Shown in pieces: positions 41,400-52,567 of a DNA stretch of 64,000 nucleotides. The translations under genes were made by a program, and so were the position numbers. The notes under the pieces were generated by a model. It had not been told where the DNA came from, searched no databases, and worked only from the letters and a program-made list of their open reading frames with translations. The first letter of the stretch is position 1; each line of letters begins with the position of its first letter. Origin of the DNA: Hypomesus transpacificus (Eukaryota; Chordata; Actinopteri; Osmeriformes; Osmeridae); assembly GCF_021917145.1 (NCBI RefSeq), contig NC_061063.1, positions 1,018,930 to 1,082,929 on the forward strand, written 5' to 3'.

Positions 41400-43670
41400 G
41401 AGTTGGCTGAGAACTGATCAAATCGAATAGTGTAGCCTAATGTTGTCTACTAGTAGCAGCTATCAGTAACAATGAGGATTGTTGGATAACACTTTAGACT
41501 AGGTGGTGGAATCGGCAACTTCAAAAATCGCGATTAGCGAACCAGCTAACACTGGCTCGCCCAGTTAGCATAATGCTCTGCAGTGTAAACCATAACAACC
41601 TTTTTCCGTTTCAGTTCCTGCTCCTCTTCTTTTCGGAGTAGAGAAGAAAGTGGCCGTAAAAGAACATTACATAAAGCGCGGTGGACGTGAACAAGCGAGC
41701 TAGCTAGTCAAGCTAACTTGTGGAGAATGAGCTGCTAATCTTGGTTTATGGTTGCATTATGACTGGTGTGTTGGCACTATACTGAGACTGTGACTTCAGT
41801 GAAACACCGCCCTCTCCACTCCCACAGCAGGGGTAGTTGCCTGGTTTAGGGTTAGCATAGCAGGCTGTCAGTCTTGCAAATTTAGCAGGTAATCTGGTTT
41901 TGGTCTGCGAGTCCATTTCATATTTAGGTAGTCTGCCTCGCTCTGCTGAGCAAATCTGTTGTAACTCATGCAATGTATTGTCACTGTTATCCGATTCTTG
42001 CCAAATCCTATTAATGTCTAGTTTGACCTTTAGCCTTTTTATTGTTGGCTTTCGGCAAGCAAACCGTGACCGTCAAAGCCACCCCTTTCCTTCATAGGGG
42101 TCTTGGTTGTCACCCTGCTTCGCAGCAGCTGTTGTTGACAGTATTTTATGGAAACACCGCCCCTAAATGTTGTAGGGCTAAACTCAATGAGATTTCACAC
42201 AAATACAGTCTCTTTCCCATTCAATGACAAACACGTTTCCATCTCAGCACACACAAATGATTGTAAAATAGATTATCAAAATCAATAGTAAATGTATGTA
42301 TCCTTACTAGCGAATAGATGCAGTAATGCTGCCATCTAGAGTTAGAAAAAGACGCCAGTAGAAAGAAACGGTCCCCCCTCAATATTGTCTGGTGTTATGA
42401 TAAGCTTATCGCCCGCAAAGCCACTATTTTATGTGAGGTTTGAGCATGTTCCATCTTTGTATGTGTAAATAATGTAGACATCGACAAAAAACATCAAATC
42501 ATTTGCAGTTTACAACAGCTGAGAACCAAATGTATATTCACTATTGTCTCACTTGTGAACCAAACCATTATTAAAGGTGATTTTTATTTACATCAATTTC
42601 TTTTAAACAAAAAGGCAAAAATTAACAACTTTACCTTTCCCCCCGCCCCAAAATGCTAACAACTAATCCAATCATCAAAGTCCTTCGTTGAAACAAACAG
42701 CTGTTGAACAGAATGTGATGTCTGTCCTGGTCGGAACAGGGTGATACCTCACAGCTGCTTCTACTTTCATCAGTCTTAATTATTACCACTGTAACAAATA
42801 ATCAAACCTTTAAATAAAATCTTTAAGACAGTCTCGCTCTGGAAGGTGTTGTCATTTTTAGATAACATCATACTCACTTGTGCTTGTTAAGAAGCGTATT
42901 GATCATGAATGTAAAATAAAAAACAAATCGACTGCCAAATGGAATTTGCAAAAACGCAGATAGGTGAACACCTTTGCAAATGATCGCGGCAGAAACCTTC
43001 TTTGTAGCCGAGCAGCTTGGTTCAAAAGCAGCGATTAGCCATGAACAGATATGGTGACTGAGTGGAGCGTGGAGCGACGAAGGCTCTCGTCTCCAAATAC
43101 TCGTTACAATACAACCCTTCTCCTTTGTCTCCCGAGGGAAGGTGCATGTGTGTGTTAATGACATGTACAATAACGTACACAATTGAAGCAAGGTCACACA
43201 AGAGACCAGTAGTCGATAAAGAGGTAGCCTATATCTGAGAACACAGTAGCACGTCACCTGCAGACCTCACTCTCTGGAACTGCCCTCCGCTTCCTGTCTC
43301 CTCTCTCTGCTTCCTGTCCTTCTCCCTCTCTCTCGCACGCGCGCTCAGCCAAACAGCACGCACACGACCAACGCCATCCCTACGAAACAAGAGGAACGTG
43401 TGTCTCTCACTGAGCTGCACCTCTTGGATCCTACCCCTGTCTAGGCACACTAGTACAGTAGTTACATCTGGATCGAGCCCTTGGATGGGCAAACCCAGAC
43501 ATATCCCCCCCCCCTGCCCCCCCAAAAAGATATTCTAGATGGAGAGAAAATAATCAATTTCCCTGATGTTGTAAAAATTAAGATGTTTTTCTTATCTTTT
43601 TTTTGTTTGTTTAGTTTTAACTTAATATATATATATATATTTCTCTCTCTTTACATGAACGTGTCTGTGT
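41400..43670. other. tmem65 upstream region and rnf139 3' UTR
   Basis: About 41400-41760 is upstream of tmem65 and probably holds its promoter and first non-coding exon. The part next to 43670 is probably rnf139 3' UTR. No coding exon and no TRMT12-like open frame was recognised in this gap. Confidence 0.5.
42583..42588 (-). terminator. candidate polyadenylation signal of rnf139
   Basis: TTTATT on the plus strand (AATAAA on the minus strand), about 1.1 kb past the rnf139 stop. Confidence 0.3.
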
Positions 43671-46499
43671 TTAGTCCCCGTTCGAGTCTGTGTCGTCGTT
43701 AATGTAGTCCTCCTCCACGGGCGAGCCCCCGTTCTGCGCCCCCCACTCGTCCTCGTCGTACTCTATGCTGTCATTATCCTCCAGCAGCTCGTTCTCGGGC
43801 TCCGCCCCACCTGCCGCCGCCGCCTCCTCCGCCAGCTGCCGCTCGCCAAAGTCCCCGGGGTCCTCCTCGCCACCGGGGGCGGCGTAGCCGTTGTTGTTGG
43901 AGAAGGGCGCCCGGTCGCGGCCCTCCTCCTCGATGTAGACCTTCTGGTGGCACATGGGGCACGTGTCCTGGATGTAAAGCCACTTGCGGAGGCAGAGGGC
44001 GTGGAAGTAGTGGTGGCACGGCGTGAGGCGGGCCGACGTGGCAAACTCCTGGTAGCAGATGGCGCACACGTCCTCGATGTCGCGCAGCTCCTCGCCCTTC
44101 ATCTCCGGCAGGGAGTTGATCTTCTTCACGGCCGTGCGGCGGTTGATGAACGTCTTCCAGCCGTTCTTGGCCTGCAGGTAGATGTTGAAGTAGGCGTGGA
44201 GGCACATCATGCACGCCCGGATCTTGCTGCCCGACTCGAACGCCATGGTGTACGCCCCGTTGCCGAACATGATCACGCCGAACACAAACTCGACGACATT
44301 GCCCGACGAGCGCACGTAGTACACGTAGTCGTCCAGCTTCTCCCACAGGACGTTGTGGTAGCCGTCCACCATGAAGAGGCCGTACACCGTCAGGGACACC
44401 AGCACCTTCAAGCACAGCTCCACGCAGAAGGCCGTGACGGCAAACAGCCAGGTGTTGAGCTCGTAGAGGTGCCACAGCGCGTAGCTCAGCGCCACCGGGA
44501 GGGCGAAGAGGCTCAGCGACACCAGGAGCACGGGGAAGTGGCGGCGGAAGGAGGAGACGTGGGAGGCGCTCAGCGACATCAGGACCGGGTCGGTCATGCC
44601 GTGGATGAAGTGCAGGATGGCGGTGAGCAGGAGGCACATGTTGCGGCTGAGGCGCACGAGGCGGTCCTCGGGGTCCAGGCCGCTTAGGCCCGTCTGCAGG
44701 GCCAGGATGAAGAAGAGGACGGGCGCCACGAAGCCCAGCCGCTTGTCCTCCTCCTCGGTGGAGCCGATGAAGGCCAGGATGCTCAGGCCCAGGTAGTGGG
44801 CGAGGGACGAGATGACGGCGCTCATGCCCAGCACGGTCAGCGTCGAGTCGCAGCCGCTGATGATCAGGTTGCTGAACAGGTCCCAGAACACGTCCCGCGT
44901 CAAGTAGCCGTGGGGATCGCCGCCGCCCCCGCCGACGTCGACGCCCACCCCGGCGCTCTCGTGGCGCACGGCCCGGACCACGTACACCAGGATGATGGCC
45001 TGCGCCGTGACGCGAGTCAGCCAGAACACCCTCAACACGTCCGGGAAGCGAATCCTCTTCCACGTGTCCTCCACCAGGAGCTGCAGCCCGTAGATGCGGT
45101 ACATGTGCCGGACGAGCAGGTAGACGTAGCGGCACGAGTAGTAGAACCACTTGAGCTTCAGCGCCAGACACACGGCCGTGTGGAGGGCCAGGGCCAGGCC
45201 CGACGCCACGGCCACCAGTTGCCTCACGTCCACGGGCAGCTGGAGGATCAGCCCCCACAGGGGGATCATGATGTCCAGCACCACCAGGGCGGCGCACACG
45301 GACTGGATGTTGAGCAGGAAGACGTAGCCCATGCCAAACACCAGCTGCAGCACCGCCATGCCCAGCCAAAGGGTGGGGCCGTTCCTGGGCAGCAGGCGGA
45401 AGCCCAGAGCCGCTTTGTAGTAGGCGCTGTAGAAGTCTATGTGGGAGGTGGCGTAGTAGTTGATCAGGACGGCCACCATTCCCAGGAGCACGGCGAAGAA
45501 GAGAGTGTAGAACTTGAACAGGGCCTTCTGGGAAAGGACCAGCACCACACTGGACACTAGGATGCCTGAGGGAAACGGGATAAACAAGATTATATATGTG
45601 CCTCCTGAGCAAAAACACACACACACAACAATAGAGGGGTATGATGCCGATGTTCAAACGTCCAACATTTCTGAGCATTGGAAAACACAAGCAGAAAAAC
45701 GGAATGGTATAACGCCATGTAAGGTTGACGTTTATCCATAGAGTAACCTTGTAAAGTAGACGTTCATTTATCTCCCTTACAACCAGTTCGCTGAACTGTG
45801 GAGCTGTAGTGTAAACATAAATGAGGTCGGAGTGCAAATACCCAACCGAGGGCCTCTATGAGTTTCTGACAGCTGTGAGTGATGGCTGCACTGCAGCCAC
45901 GTCCTGTATTTAGCTAACTAACCTAGATATCTAAAACTACGTCAACAGTCCATTTATGGCCTGAGATTAGCGCACTGCCTACTGTACCTGTCGATTAACT
46001 GGCTAGCTCAGCTAGCTACTGTTGCTATCTCGCTAGCATACTTACAGGAATAGGTCACTATATTGTGGCAACGTGGGCTAAAAACATGTGCCTGCATAAC
46101 ATGTCATTTAAGGGTTTACTAGCTGTGTCACATGAAAAAGCACTTTTATGTTGTTTCCGCCAGTAACTAAATCGGCTTCGCGAGGAGTAAAGTGCAAGAG
46201 GCCATTGACAGGTGAGCGTCTCACTGCGCATGTTAGCTAGCTAGCTGTCATTTTTTCTGAGCGCGGATGACAGTGGTTGTCAGTGAAAAGCGTTGTAGCT
46301 TGCTAAACCGAGTTGTAAAACACGCATTCGTCTTACCCATGACTCTGACAAAAATCTTTCCTGCTGTCCCGGCCCATCCTGACCCGGGATCATAGTAAGA
46401 GTTAAAAATGGCGTCGATAATAAAGATGCAAGGGACGCGAAGTGCCACATCCAGCACCGCCAAGGCCTGTTGGCTGATCCGGATCTGAGCGGACGCCAT
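43671..46499 (-). CDS. rnf139: E3 ubiquitin ligase RNF139 / TRC8 (2 exons)
   Basis: RNF139 is a multi-pass ER membrane RING E3 ligase acting in ER-associated degradation and sterol-linked control. Exon 1 is 46499-46337 (MASAQIRISQQALAVLDV..., 54 codons plus 1 base); exon 2 is 45565-43671. The total is 685 aa, against 664 in human. Exon 2 encodes a long run of hydrophobic spans (for example TLFFAVLLGMVAVLINYY, VFLLNIQSVCAALVVLDI). The RING-H2 is at residues 555-594: CAIC, then TPCHHYFHALC, then CPMC, with all eight metal ligands present. The acidic C-terminus ends DDTDSNGD. A Gly-rich insert (VGVDVGGGGGDPHG) sits in a loop. The start was chosen at the ATG opening exon 1; the frame upstream of the exon 2 acceptor is intronic. 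Two-exon structure and sequence make this a firm call. Confidence 0.97.
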
Positions 46500-46760
46500 G
46501 GACTTTGTGGGATGAAGGTCCTGGAGGACTCAGTCACCCCGTTTGAAAATTAAAAAACTCCAGCCACTGCCTGTTGTTGTTTCAACCTCCCAGACGTTAT
46601 TTATCGGGGTCCGCACTATCAGCCATCTTCGCCGTCCTCCTGTTGCTATGCGAAGAACGCGGAAGTTGCTTCTGTTTTTCGTCCCCGTGAGTGACGTTTC
46701 AAACGTCAAAAGGTGTGGCTCACAATACAAAAAATATATGATTAGAAATTGCTCAGTGGC
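46500..46760 (-). promoter_or_regulatory. putative rnf139 promoter
   Basis: Immediately upstream of the rnf139 ATG. It has an ETS-type CGGAAGT near 46661 and a CRE-like GTGACGT near 46691. No TATA box was seen. An overlapping plus-strand open frame looks spurious. Confidence 0.35.
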
Positions 46761-46792
46761 AAATCTTGTTTCTCAGCTTTATATCATTTTTC

Positions 46793-46798
46793 TTTATT
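46793..46798 (-). terminator. candidate polyadenylation signal of tatdn1
   Basis: TTTATT on the plus strand, about 490 bp past the tatdn1 stop at 47283 and before the rnf139 promoter. Confidence 0.35.
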
Positions 46799-47282
46799 TC
46801 ACATATTAATGATATTATATTATGAAGACATGGTCAGGTCGTAAATCTCCTAAAACCACCACCATCATCATGGATACATTATTCAGTTACAGTCGTAATT
46901 TAGAAAAACAGCTTTAGGGTTACTAAAAGCTATAGACTAACATCGGGCATTTGGAGATAATCAATTGAAACTTGAAAAAAATTCAACCATTTTAATTGAA
47001 ACAAAACTTGTGTTTAAACTCTAATATAAGGAAGAGCACAAGCCACACATCTCAGTTAAATCCACAACGTTCCAGAAGGGCAGAGAACAACATCTTCAAC
47101 TTCATGCAAAGTTAGCCTCTAGCATGACAAGGCATTTTCGAAGACGTCTGAAGACCGTCATCAGTGACTGACAGCAGCAGGTGTTGACGACAGGGGCAGT
47201 GAAACCTTCCCCGCCTGAGGTGAAATCACACACCCCTCCTCGGCGAATTCTGAGGAGCAGTCCTGAGCAAGGACATCCTCCG

Positions 47283-50200
47283 TCAGCTCCCTGTGAAGAA
47301 CACTTTCACCGTGTTGTTGTAGATGGTGTCGGCCATCTCTGCCGGGTCCTCGTTCCTGGACGCTGCCATGACTTCTAGCACTTGTCTGACACGTGAAGAG
47401 ACAGCAATGAAGTACCGTTATACACGCAAAGTATCTCTAATGGAAACTGGAAAGTGGTTTCAGCCATGGTATATCATCCATATTCTATGGTCATCAGTCG
47501 ATGACATTACTACAAACGCAACACATATGACCTTTTTTTCCTGTGCTGAAACAGTGAAGTACAACTACAAGACTTATCACTATCACACCAGAGAGAGGCG
47601 CAATGGAGGCCCAAAGGGAAGGAACTGGAACAGAAGCATCTCGAGAACATGCTGAAAGAGTTCCAGCATGAGTTCTACATTCAATTCAACAATGATTGAA
47701 TGAATGATTAATGACTGAATTAATTCACTTTTAGAATCGATAGCTGGGTAAACCTTAAACTGGAGAACCCTGCTCCTGGAGATTTACCCTCCTGTAGCCC
47801 TACCCTCCAAATCCACTCCAAAAACATGATTTAGCTCATCAACCACAAGATGATGAGAATCAGGTGGGTTGGAATGAGGGTAGATGTCTTTATCATCCTC
47901 TCTTTCACCTTCCTTTTCTCTAATTTCCTCCCTCCTCTCATGACTCGTCCCTCCATCTACCCCTTCCTTCCAATTTCCCTCCTCCGCTAGACTGCCTTCC
48001 TTTCCTCCCTCTATCCATCCCTCCTTCCCTTGCTCCATCCATCTATCCCCCCCCTCCATCTCTCCCTCCCGCCTCCAGGTACACCTACATGATGTGGGAG
48101 GGCTCGTTCCTGTCCTTCAGACAGTGTCCCTCCTCCCATTTCTTCTTGGTGGGAAACGTAGTCCTGATGTGTTTGGAGCCTGCGTGAGTGTTCTTTACCC
48201 CGCACCAAGGTGCATCTAGGGGAACACACAACCATCAGTACTCCAACAGCTCTCTTTGGAAAACACACACACATCAGTACCGCCACCTGTCCTTCTCCTT
48301 GCCTTGGCCTATACATTTACATTTAGTCATTTAGCAGACGCTCGTATCCAGAGCGACTTACACTAAGTAGAGGGACATTCCCCCGAGGCAAGTAGGGTGA
48401 AGTGCCTTGCCCAAGGACACAACGTAATTTTCACAGCCGGTAATTGAACCGGCAACCTTCTGATTACTAGCCCGATTCCCTAACCGCTCAGCCACCTGAC
48501 TATATATGAACTGGAAGATTCTTCATAAAAAGTTACAGAGTCAGAGGATCTGTGCACTTCTGAGGAACTAATGTATAAATGGAGGCTTATAGGGAAGAGA
48601 TGGATGAGCGGTGAGGGAGTCGGGCTAGTAATCGGGCTAGTAATCAGAAGGTTGCCGGATCGATTCCCCGCCGTGCAAAATGACGTTGTGTCCGGGCAAG
48701 GCACTTCACCCTACTTGCCTCGGGGGGGGATGTCCCTGTACTTACTGTAAGTCGATCTGGATGAGAGCGTCTGCTAAATGACTGAATGTAAATGTAAAGA
48801 GAATTAAGGAGAGACGGAGGGAGGGGTTAACACACCAGTCTCTATCATCAGTCTCTCAGTGGGGATGGACTTCATGGCCTCGATATTCGCTTCCGTTTTC
48901 AGGGAACTGAAAGTAAATGAGAGCCACTTAAGAGGAATTCGGAACCAGGCAACTTAGAAGTCACATCTATCTTCCGGAGAATTCGTTTTGAACCCTGGAC
49001 TGTGACGGTTCGCTAGTCTCTTACCAGCCATTGATTCCGATGTACAGATCCAGATCTACAAGAGCAGCTGCATCTTCTGCACTGCCATCGAAGGAGTGGA
49101 CCTGCAGCAGGGATGGAAGGTGGTCGAGGAACGTGCCCGGATGGTTGTGAACTTTGGAACAAGCAGGGCATCTACATGTACATCCCAAGCTAGCCCAGGA
49201 GAGTATAGCACAGTGGTAGAGCATTTGACTGAACCTCAAGAAATCACAGGTTCAAATCCCCTGCACTTTGCATTGGTCAAATGCGTCTACTAAATCAATA
49301 CATTTGAGATATAAAGATGATGTTAAAAAGATGATGAAGTTTAAGATTGTCAGCGAAGGCCTTTGCGACTCGTGGGGGATTACAGTTAAGATGGATTTGA
49401 TTGAAGGTGTGTGGTTCCACAGGGAAACATGCGACACGTTAGCCAGACAGTGTTCTTACCACGCCTCCTACACATCGGCCCCTGTTCCTCTTCATGATGT
49501 CTGTGGACGTCAAGACAAATTCACCATTGTAATTATGTAAGCAATAAGGTCATGTTAATCATGTATGCAATAAGCTAATACATATCTGAATATAAGTCAT
49601 AAGATAATTTAATCATGTAATACATATTCAATAAGGTAGTATATGTCAAATAATTGAAAGAATACCTATAGTTAATTTGTATTTATGTACATATCTTTAC
49701 TATGATTGTAATAAGAGGACAGTTCCTTTAGGTGGTTTTGTTTACAGGTACACAAACCTAGGAACTGCTGGTGGGAGTTCCTACAGTGGAGGAACATGGG
49801 CAGTTTGGTCTCCTCAGCCAGGTCAAACTGCTTCTCAAAATACCTGGTGGGACCCCAGAGGTCACAACAGGGCCTGACTCACACATCCCACAATCCCCAG
49901 TACAAGAGGACGGCCTGACTCACATATCCCACAATCCCCAATACAAGAGGACGGCTTGACTCACATATCCCACAATCCCCAATACGAGAGGACGGCCTGA
50001 CTCACTTCATCTGAGTTTCCTTCGGACAGAATTCCAGTCGGTCGAAATCTGAGATGGTCAAAAAGAGAAAGAGGGATGAAGCCTCGTGCTTAATATCCTT
50101 CTAATGTATACACAGACACTGTTCCTACCTTCTAATGTATACACAGACACTGTTCCTACCTTCTAATGTATACACAGACACTGTTCCTACCTTCTAATGT

Positions 50201-52222
50201 ATACACAGACACTGTTCCTACCTTTCTAATGTATACACAGACACTGTTCCTACCTTCTAATGTATACACAGACACTGTTCCTACCTTCTAATGTATACAC
50301 AGACACTGTTCCTACCTTCTAATGTATACACAGACACTGTTCCTACCTTCTAATGTATACACAGACACTGTTCCTACCTTCTAATGTATACACAGACACT
50401 GTTCCTACCTTCTAATGTATACACAGACACTGTTCCTACCTTCTAATGTATACACAGACACGGTTCCTACCTTCTAATGTATACACAGACACTGTTTCTA
50501 CTTGGTTGAGGTATTATTTGTGTTGCACTGCCTGGTAGTTCAGATGTGGTTATTTGACTCTGCCAAGTAAATACAGACTATTCCTTGATTCAGACCACCA
50601 AAATACTGTGAGAACTATCGTGCACATGTGATCCTGGACTTCCTATATAATCATGCTGTACTTTCTATATGCGCTGTTGTGTGAATAAAGGTGTATGCTC
50701 AATGAATAACGGGTTGACAGTAATGTTGTAAACTGCTGACACATGCCCTCACGCCATACTAGGTGGGACAAAGTGGAGTGCGGCAGTGTTCTGACACCTC
50801 ACCTAGTCCACATTCCCCGATGGCCACCACCTTCCCTCTGCTGGCTGTGGCCAGCTCCCTCAGACCAGACAGGTACTGGTCAGGTCCGTTCTGGTCAAAC
50901 TCCCCACAGCGTGTCGGATGGCACCCCACTGTGCTGTAGAACCCCTCTGTTCAGGTGTGTGTGGGGGGGGAGGGGGGGGGTCAACACAGACTTCTTAAAA
51001 TCAACTAATAACCCAGTCAACTTGATCAGTAAATAACGTTTATTTTTATTTTTATTGATCACTTCTTATGACCAGTTGTAGATCGATCAGGAAATTAGAA
51101 AATGTGTATTTCTGTGACAGTGTCTTTTTTATTTTATTGATTTACTCTGACCAGAAGTCTGTGTAGTCATGCATCACCTCTGGACTCTGCTAGTGTCAGG
51201 GCCTCCTTGCTGTCCTCCAGACTTCCCCCTGTGATCATGAACTGCAAAAACACAGAGTTTAAACACTGTCCCTGGTGAGGGAGAAACCAAACTTCAATAG
51301 CCAGCTGGCTGAGAGGTTAGGGAATCGGGCTAGTAATCTGAAGGTTGCCAGTTCGATTCCCGTGCCAAATGACGGTGTGTCCTTGGGCAAGGCACTACAC
51401 CCTACTTGCCTCGGGGGAATGTCCCTGTACTTACTGTAAGTCGCTCTGGATATGAGCGTCTGCTAAATGACTAAATGTCTAAATGTAAATAACACTGTTT
51501 TCTTTCAGCAAACAATATAGTTTAGGTAGGATCTGTGAATCTGTGACGTTTACATCTATAGGCATCTGTGTAACTCTTTACCTATACAGATCAATATTAT
51601 TTGATGATATATTATCGCCATGCACCAAAATGACATGACAAACCTACCTTTTGGACCCCAACTTTCACAGCTCTGTCGATAACCTGATCAAAGTCATCTG
51701 ATGAGAGGAATACGGTCTGTTAAGAGTTGATTCCGTCAGCCTGACATCGGATCCTTGGCTAACCTACAGTAGCTATGCAATGTCCAACAGCAGCACACTG
51801 ACTGAGTAGATACTCACCATTATGTTTCTGCTTGCCTCTGTAGAGACCCCTGAACATGGGATCTGTCAGATTGATACCGATGTCTGAACAGGAGAACGGT
51901 TTGCGTCATCATCATCATCATTAACACCATCATTCAACTACATTCAATTCAGTACATCCTCATCATTGACATATTAGATAGGGTAACCTTTTATTCATGT
52001 TGAATGTTACTTTATTTGTAAAATAAAAAACTGCTGTTGTTGAGGTATTGAAAACATGCTAGCAGATAAGCTAGCTAGTGTGTCACTTCTGTAGAAAAAA
52101 ACATCTTTAGAACAGATACAGTACAGTAGACGTGCAGATGCAGTTAGCATTGTCTGATATCGGATGCATGAACTAACGCATGTTTGTTGTGTATACTTAC
52201 CTATAAACTTGAAGTGTGTCAT
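47283..52222 (-). CDS. tatdn1: TatD-family deoxyribonuclease TATDN1 (12 exons)
   Basis: TATDN1 is a metal-dependent nuclease of the TatD amidohydrolase family. Exons 5' to 3': 52222-52201, 51883-51818, 51697-51648, 51241-51178, 50946-50803, 50048-50006, 49843-49758, 49500-49460, 49101-49025, 48906-48836, 48215-48089, 47385-47283. Phases close to 894 nt, 297 aa, the human length. Motifs in order: [94 protein letters not shown]; the His, Glu and Asp metal ligands of the family are present. It ends VKVFFTGS. Exon 11 uses a GTAGGT donor after CACATCAT; reading on would meet TAG at once. Exon 7 has a weak GTTTGT donor. MTHFKFI was chosen as start by family length; an in-frame ATG lies 33 bp upstream. 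Confidence 0.97.
48313..48500 (-). mobile_element. tRNA-derived SINE
   Basis: Reverse-oriented copy of the 13288 family: tail CATTTAGCAGACGCT complement at the left, head TCAGCCACCTGACT complement at the right. In tatdn1 intron 10. Confidence 0.85.
48598..48798 (+). mobile_element. tRNA-derived SINE with a short head duplication
   Basis: Same family. The segment ATCGGGCTAGTA is tandemly duplicated in the head. It lies just downstream of tatdn1 exon 10 on the minus strand and only 98 bp from the oppositely oriented SINE at 48313. Confidence 0.85.
49199..49310 (+). mobile_element. tRNA-Cys-like SINE fragment
   Basis: TATAGCACAGTGGTAGAGCA then TTTGACTG and GGTTCAAATCCC match the A-box and B-box regions of tRNA-Cys. 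The anticodon arm is degraded and the acceptor ends do not pair, so it is not a working tRNA. A tail with AATGCGTCTACTAAAT follows. Confidence 0.6.
49870..50003. repeat. about 42-bp minisatellite next to tatdn1 exon 6
   Basis: Three to four copies of a unit with GCCTGACTCACATATCCC and AATCCCCAATACAAGAGGAC. On the minus strand each copy carries GTGAGTCAGGCC, the exact donor sequence of exon 6 (50006-50048). Confidence 0.85.
50096..50502. repeat. 31-bp minisatellite, about 13 copies
   Basis: Near-identical units of CTTCTAATGTATACACAGAC plus ACTGTTCCTAC in tatdn1 intron 5. The high identity points to a young, probably length-variable array. Confidence 0.93.
51298..51490 (+). mobile_element. tRNA-derived SINE
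   Basis: Same family as 13288, with AGTTCGATTCC B box and tail GCGTCTGCTAAATGACTAAA. In tatdn1 intron 3. Confidence 0.85.
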
Positions 52223-52567
52223 GTTTTTGCAAAGCTGCTGAAAAAGGATCCACATGCAGCTCTAACAATTCCCATAATTCTACATGACCGTTTACACTAT
52301 AATATGTGCGCAATCCTAAAACAGAGTATCCTTGTATCTGTCTCCAACCAATAACGACAATTCAAAAACCTCAAATGATATCTAGATATGTTATTGTATT
52401 GTAACAATTACACAGCAACGTCATTATGAATACAAACTAAAATTAATGTACTGTTAGAAATAGTATGATGAAAATACAATGCGCACTTGGTACATGAAAA
52501 AAAAGAACAAGAATCCAGCCCCACAATGCTCCTGGCCTGAGTTAGAAGGTGACAGGGGACGGGGAAA
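52223..52567. promoter_or_regulatory. bidirectional tatdn1 / ndufb9 promoter
   Basis: 345 bp separate the tatdn1 ATG (-) and the ndufb9 ATG (+). A CCAAT motif is at about 52346 (CTCCAACCAATAACG). No TATA box stands out. The human genes are also head to head. Confidence 0.7.

Noticed and set aside
43947-45560. Plus-strand frames of about 250 codons opposite rnf139
   Set aside because: They are antisense shadows rich in His, Val and Gln and caused by codon bias of the real gene.
43774-45837. 687-codon minus-strand frame overlapping rnf139
   Set aside because: It is a GC-rich shadow of rnf139 exon 2 in another frame, with no conserved domain.
46543-46809. 88-codon plus-strand frame upstream of rnf139
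   Set aside because: It overlaps the rnf139 promoter and first UTR, with no domain or splice evidence.
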